This document shows positions 59,471 to 64,000 of a stretch of DNA of 64,000 nucleotides, one piece after another. The DNA lies in assembly GCF_036884845.1 (NCBI RefSeq), contig NZ_CP145732.1, positions 2,604,001-2,668,000 of the forward strand, given 5' to 3'. This stretch comes from Pseudomonas sp. MAG733B (GTDB taxonomy: Bacteria > Pseudomonadota > Gammaproteobacteria > Pseudomonadales > Pseudomonadaceae). Each line of letters opens with the position of its first letter. Within the stretch, counting starts at the first letter, position 1. The notes below the pieces were generated by a model that searched no databases, was not told the DNA's origin, and saw nothing but the letters and a program-made list of their open reading frames with translations. A program made the position numbers and the translations under genes.

Positions 59471-60175
59471 ATGACCCTTAAAAACACCCCGCGCCCCGAA
59501 TGGCTGACCTTCGATTGCTACGGCACGCTGATTCAATGGGATGAAGGTTTGAAAGCCGTGGTGGCCGAGATTTTGCGCGAAAAGGGCGAGCACAGCGTGG
59601 AGGTCGAGCGCCTGATCGAGGTCTACGACCGGCACGAGCATCGGCTGGAGCAGATTCCGCCGCATCGCTCGTTCCGTCAGTTGAGCACCCTGGGTTTGCA
59701 TCTGGCTCTGGAAGAGCTTGGCCTGGCCAGCGCGCCTGAAGACAGTCAGCGCCTGGCCGCGGCGATTCCGCGGATGCCGCCGTTTCCCGAAGTAATCGCG
59801 ACCCTCGCGCAACTCAAGGAAATGGGCTTCAAGCTGTGCATCGTCTCCAACACCGATGACGACATCATTGCCGGCAATGTCGCGCAACTGGGCGGGCATA
59901 TCGACCGGGTCATCACGGCCCAACAGGCCGGCGCCTACAAACCCGATCCGCGATTGTTCGACTATGCGCACGAACAACTCGGCGTCACCCGCGACCAAGT
60001 GGTGCATATCTGCGCCAGCCCGACACTGGACCACACCGCCGCCCGGGACATGCACTTTCGTTGTGTATGGATCGACCGTGGCACCGGTCGGCAATTGCTG
60101 CCGGATTACCGGCCCGATGCGATATTGAACACACTGGATCAGGTCGTGCCCTTGTTCACGTCCCTTGGCTGGTAA
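59471..60175 (+). CDS. HAD-type haloacid dehalogenase-like hydrolase
   Basis: This 234-aa protein has HAD motif I (WLTFDCYGTLIQWDEG), motif II (CIVSNTDDDI) and motif III/IV (YKPDPRLFDYAHEQLG with HICAS). It is closest to type II 2-haloacid dehalogenases, although the substrate may be a sugar phosphate or small acid. AGAGGA precedes the ATG. The aldolase gene follows by 17 bases. Confidence 0.85.
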   Translation: MTLKNTPRPEWLTFDCYGTLIQWDEGLKAVVAEILREKGEHSVEVERLIEVYDRHEHRLEQIPPHRSFRQLSTLGLHLALEELGLASAPEDSQRLAAAIPRMPPFPEVIATLAQLKEMGFKLCIVSNTDDDIIAGNVAQLGGHIDRVITAQQAGAYKPDPRLFDYAHEQLGVTRDQVVHICASPTLDHTAARDMHFRCVWIDRGTGRQLLPDYRPDAILNTLDQVVPLFTSLGW

Positions 60176-60192
60176 ACCCCGGAGGCATCGCC

Positions 60193-60969
60193 ATGGCTCA
60201 CACCCTTGCAGGCAGTTCCCGTCCCTCGATTTATTCCGGTCTCGACCTGGATTCGCCTGATGTCATCACCGCTCGCACGGAGTTGGCGGCGTGTTTTCAA
60301 CTCGCGGCGCTTCATGGTCTGGAGGAAGGCATCTGCAATCATTTTTCGGCCATGGTGCCGGGGCGCGATGATCTGTTTTTTGTGAACCCCTACGGCTACG
60401 CCTTCGAAGAGGTCACGGCTGACAAGCTGCTGGTCTGCGATTTCCACGGCCATGTGGTCCAGGGCGAAGGTCGGCCGGAAGCGACGGCGTTCTATATTCA
60501 CGCGCGGCTTCATAAACAGTTGCCGCGCGTGAAAGTGGCGTTCCACACGCACATGCCGCACGCCACTGCGCTTTGCCTGCTGCAAGGTCCACCGCTGTTG
60601 TGGCTGGGGCAGACGGCGTTCAAGTTTTACGGTCGCACGGCGGTGGACGAACACTACAACGGCCTGGCGCTGGATGAGTCCGAAGGCGATCGTATTGCCA
60701 GTGTAATGGGCAACGCCGACATCCTGTTCTTGAAGAATCACGGGGTGATCGTGGCCGGTCCCACCATCGCCGAAGCCTGGGACGATCTGTATTACCTGGA
60801 GCGTGCCGCCCAGGTCCAGTTGATGGCAATGGCGACCCAGCGGGAGCTTCTGCCCGTGCCCCATGACATCGCCCAGCGCGCCTATGAGCAAATGCGCCTG
60901 GGTGATGCCGAAAGTGCACGGGCGCATCTGCACAGTGCGATGCGGCGGTTGCAGCGTTCTGACGGGTGA
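60193..60969 (+). CDS. Class II aldolase/adducin-family protein
   Basis: This 258-aa protein belongs to the class II aldolase/adducin family: EGICNHFSAMVPG (N-terminal), the metal ligands in VAFHTHMPHATAL and the later FLKNHGVIVAGPTIAEAW. ATG 60193 has GGAGG upstream; the longer open frame overlaps the HAD gene. It probably works with the HAD enzyme in the use of a short sugar acid or alcohol. Confidence 0.88.
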   Translation: MAHTLAGSSRPSIYSGLDLDSPDVITARTELAACFQLAALHGLEEGICNHFSAMVPGRDDLFFVNPYGYAFEEVTADKLLVCDFHGHVVQGEGRPEATAFYIHARLHKQLPRVKVAFHTHMPHATALCLLQGPPLLWLGQTAFKFYGRTAVDEHYNGLALDESEGDRIASVMGNADILFLKNHGVIVAGPTIAEAWDDLYYLERAAQVQLMAMATQRELLPVPHDIAQRAYEQMRLGDAESARAHLHSAMRRLQRSDG

Positions 60970-61062
60970 GGCGGATGGCGACCACGTGACATATGGCTGC
61001 CATTTGTTGGTAGTAACCCCGTAGACTTGGCGCACAAAACCAGGGGATTTGGGCCGCCGCCC

Positions 61063-62661
61063 ATGCCTTGCCCTTTCAGGACGCGCTTTTTGCCAACACG
61101 CCAGTACGACCCCCACCACGCCCCAGGCGTCGCATTGAAACGCATACCGTTGCGCAAGGCAGCGGTATTGTTCATTGCCACGGTGTGCTTGTGCCTGTGC
61201 GCGTTGCTTTATCTGCAACTGGAGCAATCCCGGCGGCATGCCTTGAGCCAGGCCCAGGTCGCCTCGTCGAACCTGACGCGGGCCATGGCGCAGCAAGCCG
61301 AAGACACGTTCATGCAGGCCGATCTGGTGCTGACCAGTCTGGTGGACTGGATTCAGGTCGATGGATTCGCTCCCTCCCTGAGAGCTCGCTTGCAGAGTAC
61401 TTTCGCCCGACGGGTGCAGGCGCTGAGTCAATTGCACGGCATCCTGCTGTTCGACCAGAAAGGCCAGTGGGTCGTGACCTCATTCGAGAATCTGCCTCGG
61501 GGACCGGGCGTGGCAGACCGCGAGTACTTCAAGTTTCACCAGCAAAACGTGTCGTCCGTGGCGCACATCGGCCCGGCGATTCGCAGCCGGGAAAATGGCG
61601 AGTGGATCATTCCGGTTTCCAAACGGGTGAACGACAAGAACGGCCAGTTCCAGGGCGTGTTGCTGGCCGGGATCAAAATGTCTTACTTCGACCAATTCTT
61701 TAAAAGCTTCGACATCGACGACAACGGCTCGATGTTCCTTGGCTTGACCGATGGAACGCTCCTGGCGCGCCGGCCATTCATGGAGTCGCAGATCGGCACG
61801 TCGTTGGCCCAGGGCGAAATCTTTCAGAACCTGCTGCCGCGAGCGCCATCGGGCAACGCGATCTTCACCTCGGTGGTCGATGGCGTTGTCCGTTTGTATG
61901 GCTACCGGCAGCTGGAAGCTTACCCGCTGGTGGTCTCGGCGGCATCGTCCCGGGATTCGATTCTGGCGCAATGGTACGACACGGCGTTTCGTTCCAGTGC
62001 CATCGTCGCGCTGGTGATGCTCGGCGTGGGCCTGTTCGGCTGGGTATTCATCCGACAGGTGCGCGTTGGCGAACGGGTCGAGGCGGATCTGCGCAAGGCC
62101 CAGGAAGCGCTGGAGCTGATCGCCACCCACGACAGCCTGACCGGTCTGGCCAACCGGCGATTGTTCGAGCGGGCGCTGGATGTCGAGTTCGGACGTGGCG
62201 CACGCCAGCACAGTGCGCTGAGCCTGATCATGCTCGATATCGATTATTTCAAGTGCTACAACGACACGTATGGCCATGTCGTGGGGGATCACTGCCTGGC
62301 TGAGGTGGCGCGGGCGGTAAAAGCTTGCTGCCATCGCAAGGCCGACCTGGCGGTGCGTTACGGCGGCGAAGAGTTTGCGGTGTTGCTGCCCGATACCGAC
62401 ATTCACGGCGCCATGACGATCGCCGAACATATCCGCCGCAGCGTCATGGACAAGAACATCAGCCACAGCGGTTCGCCCACCGGATACGTCACGGTCAGCC
62501 TCGGCTGTTATTCGTTTATACCGACGGGGCGCGACAGCATGGAAGTGTTTATCCAGCGTGCGGACGCGGCGCTGTACCAGGCCAAGCATTCGGGGCGCAA
62601 TCGCTCGGCCGTGCTGTCGATGGAGGGCGGCGTCCCGGCGCTAATGCGCTCGGATCGTTGA
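61063..62661 (+). CDS. Diguanylate cyclase with Cache sensor
   Basis: This 532-aa protein has one N-terminal transmembrane helix (VLFIATVCLCLCALLYLQL), a periplasmic Cache-type sensor, a second transmembrane helix (about 322-340, AIVALVMLGVGLFGWVFI) and a GGDEF domain with the active RYGGEEFAVLLPDTD and an upstream RxxD inhibitory site (RKAD). It should make cyclic di-GMP in response to an external signal. The start is uncertain: ATG 61063, an upstream TTG 61027 or TTG near 61135 are possible. Confidence 0.88.
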   Translation: MPCPFRTRFLPTRQYDPHHAPGVALKRIPLRKAAVLFIATVCLCLCALLYLQLEQSRRHALSQAQVASSNLTRAMAQQAEDTFMQADLVLTSLVDWIQVDGFAPSLRARLQSTFARRVQALSQLHGILLFDQKGQWVVTSFENLPRGPGVADREYFKFHQQNVSSVAHIGPAIRSRENGEWIIPVSKRVNDKNGQFQGVLLAGIKMSYFDQFFKSFDIDDNGSMFLGLTDGTLLARRPFMESQIGTSLAQGEIFQNLLPRAPSGNAIFTSVVDGVVRLYGYRQLEAYPLVVSAASSRDSILAQWYDTAFRSSAIVALVMLGVGLFGWVFIRQVRVGERVEADLRKAQEALELIATHDSLTGLANRRLFERALDVEFGRGARQHSALSLIMLDIDYFKCYNDTYGHVVGDHCLAEVARAVKACCHRKADLAVRYGGEEFAVLLPDTDIHGAMTIAEHIRRSVMDKNISHSGSPTGYVTVSLGCYSFIPTGRDSMEVFIQRADAALYQAKHSGRNRSAVLSMEGGVPALMRSDR

Positions 62662-62774
62662 AGCGTTTCGCCCCGGTTGTATAACCCTCGAAACATCACA
62701 AACGGCCCGGCCGTCCGCCTGTCAAAAGTTGTCCTCACGCCTGCGGTCAAACAGATGTAAAACTCAGGCAGTGG

Positions 62775-62808
62775 AAGGCAGCCAACGATGCTCACCATCG
62801 GCTGCCTT
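62775..62808. terminator. Bidirectional hairpin between the cyclase and the Gly-rich gene
   Basis: AAGGCAGCC (62775-62783) pairs with GGCTGCCTT (62800-62808), with an inner GATG/CATC stem. It lies just after the end of the Gly-rich gene (minus) and closes the cyclase side as well. Confidence 0.65.
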
Positions 62809-62815
62809 TACGCGT

Positions 62816-63127
62816 TCAGCTGCCCGTCCCGCCGCCAGCGCCGCCGGTTCCACCACCCGCCGAACCGGTGCCGCCACCCGCGCCCGAGCCACTGTTGCCG
62901 CCTGCACCACCCGCGCTGCCGCTTGAAGATCCCGTCGCGCCGCCATCCCCGGCATTTCCGCCTGAAGGCGCAGCGGGGGTATTGTCGGGCGGCATGACAG
63001 GGCCGCTGGTTGCACCGGATTTGGTGCCCGTCGCATCAGCGCCATCGTTGGAGGCTGCGTAGGTGGCTAACGACGCCGTAGACAGCAATCCCGCCATCAG
63101 CAGTGAGGTAATTTTGATGTTCATCAT
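62816..63127 (-). CDS. Secreted Gly/Ser-rich protein
   Basis: This 103-aa protein has a signal peptide (MMNIKITSLLMAGLLSTASL, cleavage near TYAA) and a mature part made almost only of Gly, Ser, Thr, Ala (GGAGGNSGSGAGGGTGSAGG). Function unknown; the composition suggests a flexible surface or matrix protein. GGAG before ATG 63127 decides the start. Near-repetitive coding could make it length-variable between strains. Confidence 0.65.
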   Translation of the reverse strand: MMNIKITSLLMAGLLSTASLATYAASNDGADATGTKSGATSGPVMPPDNTPAAPSGGNAGDGGATGSSSGSAGGAGGNSGSGAGGGTGSAGGGTGGAGGGTGS

Positions 63128-63302
63128 GGTACGTCTCCAAAGGTGAGTCGTTACCTGATGTTGGTGTGAAGGGCGGGGTGGTTGGTGCCGGTTGGATGAC
63201 GAGCGGTATATTTGCGGCAACCCATAAAACCCTGTGGCCGACGCAACCACGGGCGGGCACTGAGGTCACAGTTTTTACACGTCGCCAAACGGAACGGTGG
63301 TC

Positions 63303-64000
63303 ATGAAAAAGCTGCGAATTGCGACCTTCAACGTCAACGGGATGCGTGCCCGGTTGCCGAACCTGCTGGCCTGGCTTGAACGCGAGAAACCGGACATCGC
63401 CTGTCTGCAGGAACTCAAATCGGTGGACAGCGCCTTTCCCGCCGCCGAGCTTGAGGCCATCGGCTACGGCGCGATCTGGCAGGGGCAGGCGTCGTGGAAC
63501 GGGGTGGCGATTCTGGCGCGGGATGCGCAGCCACTGGAGAGTCGGCGAGGGTTGCCGGGGGATGAGGGCGACAGCCACAGTCGCTACATCGAAGCCGCCG
63601 TGCATGGCGTGCTGGTGGGTTGCCTGTACCTGCCCAATGGCAACCCGCAGCCGGGGCCGAAATTCGACTACAAACTGGCCTGGTTCGAGCGGCTGATCCG
63701 CCATGCGCAGACGTTGCAGGACAGCGATCACCCGGTGGTGCTGGCCGGCGATTACAATGTGGTTCCTACCGACCTGGACATCTACAACCCGCGCTCCTGG
63801 CTCAAGGACGCCTTGCTGCAACCCGAGAGCCGCGCGTGTTATCAACGTTTGCTGGATCAGGGCTGGACCGACTCACTGCGCCACTTGCATCCCGAGGATC
63901 GGCTCTACACCTTCTGGGATTATTTTCGTCAGCACTGGCAGAAAAATTCCGGGTTGCGCATCGATCACCTGTTGCTCAATCCGGCCTTGAGCCCTTACTT
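63303..64000 (+). CDS. xth: Exodeoxyribonuclease III (partial, runs off window)
   Basis: The first 232 codons of an exonuclease III/AP-endonuclease-family enzyme are present: LRIATFNVNGMRARLPNLLA, DIACLQELKS (catalytic Glu), YLPNGNP, VLAGDYNVVPTD (Asp/Asn site) and the C-terminal LRIDHLLLNPAL. It repairs abasic sites and 3' blocks. ATG 63303 begins the conserved N-terminus. The end lies outside the window. Confidence 0.92.
   Translation, partial: MKKLRIATFNVNGMRARLPNLLAWLEREKPDIACLQELKSVDSAFPAAELEAIGYGAIWQGQASWNGVAILARDAQPLESRRGLPGDEGDSHSRYIEAAVHGVLVGCLYLPNGNPQPGPKFDYKLAWFERLIRHAQTLQDSDHPVVLAGDYNVVPTDLDIYNPRSWLKDALLQPESRACYQRLLDQGWTDSLRHLHPEDRLYTFWDYFRQHWQKNSGLRIDHLLLNPALSPY

Overview
The window is high-GC Gammaproteobacterial DNA that reads as Pseudomonas, most likely the P. 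fluorescens group. Pointers are the uppP, dusA, copABCD, pheC and xth proteins, the pyocin-activator (PrtN) family proteins and the general coding style. No rRNA, complete tRNA or CRISPR array was seen.

Layout. (1) 1-3.5 kb is chromosome: a two-gene regulator/EAL-like operon (partial at the left edge), uppP and dusA. (2) 3.49-49.59 kb is one integrated unit of about 46 kb sitting in the 5' end of dusA. The dusA core TCCAATCCATCAT is duplicated at 3488-3500 and 49576-49588. The right copy lies in a 24-codon displaced piece of the native dusA start (49571-49645, minus), so the intact dusA at 2.6-3.6 kb now carries an N-terminus and promoter supplied by the element. (3) 49.87-64 kb is chromosome again: a small lipoprotein, pheC, the copper operon copABCD, two L,D-transpeptidase genes, a protein possibly linked to surface polysaccharide, a LysR regulator divergent from a HAD/aldolase pair, a diguanylate cyclase, a Gly-rich secreted protein and the start of xth.

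The integrated unit contains: integrase; an AT-rich two-gene cassette (membrane protein plus radical SAM enzyme); a leftward early operon of about ten small overlapping genes, with two PrtN-family proteins and a KilAC antirepressor; an AbiTii-like gene; a CI/Cro immunity region with three matching 17-bp operators; CII; a zinc-finger protein; a VapE-type primase/helicase; a Q-like regulator; a repeat-rich region; a holin; a lambda-type head module (terminase, gpW, portal, ClpP-like protease, D, E, FII, Z); a P2-type contractile tail (V, W, J, I, fibre, sheath, tube, E/E', tape measure, U, X, D); GH19 endolysin; nested Rz/Rz1; and a Dam methylase behind a LexA-like box.

From 39 to 49.5 kb the unit carries about 10 kb of cargo: an SRAP (abasic-site) protein and a zinc-ribbon partner downstream of a strong LexA-type box, a DUF2188 protein, a 1382-aa CheB-CheR-PAS-histidine kinase-receiver fusion, several unknown small genes and an HNH nuclease with an N-terminal region resembling a modified-base reader. 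An integrase arm-like motif (TTGCTACA) lies near both ends, which suggests that the cargo is inside the prophage rather than a neighbouring island.

The best candidates for something undescribed are the membrane-protein/radical-SAM cassette, the SOS-linked SRAP pair, and a family of hairpins with a shared CNNGT loop placed before late genes.
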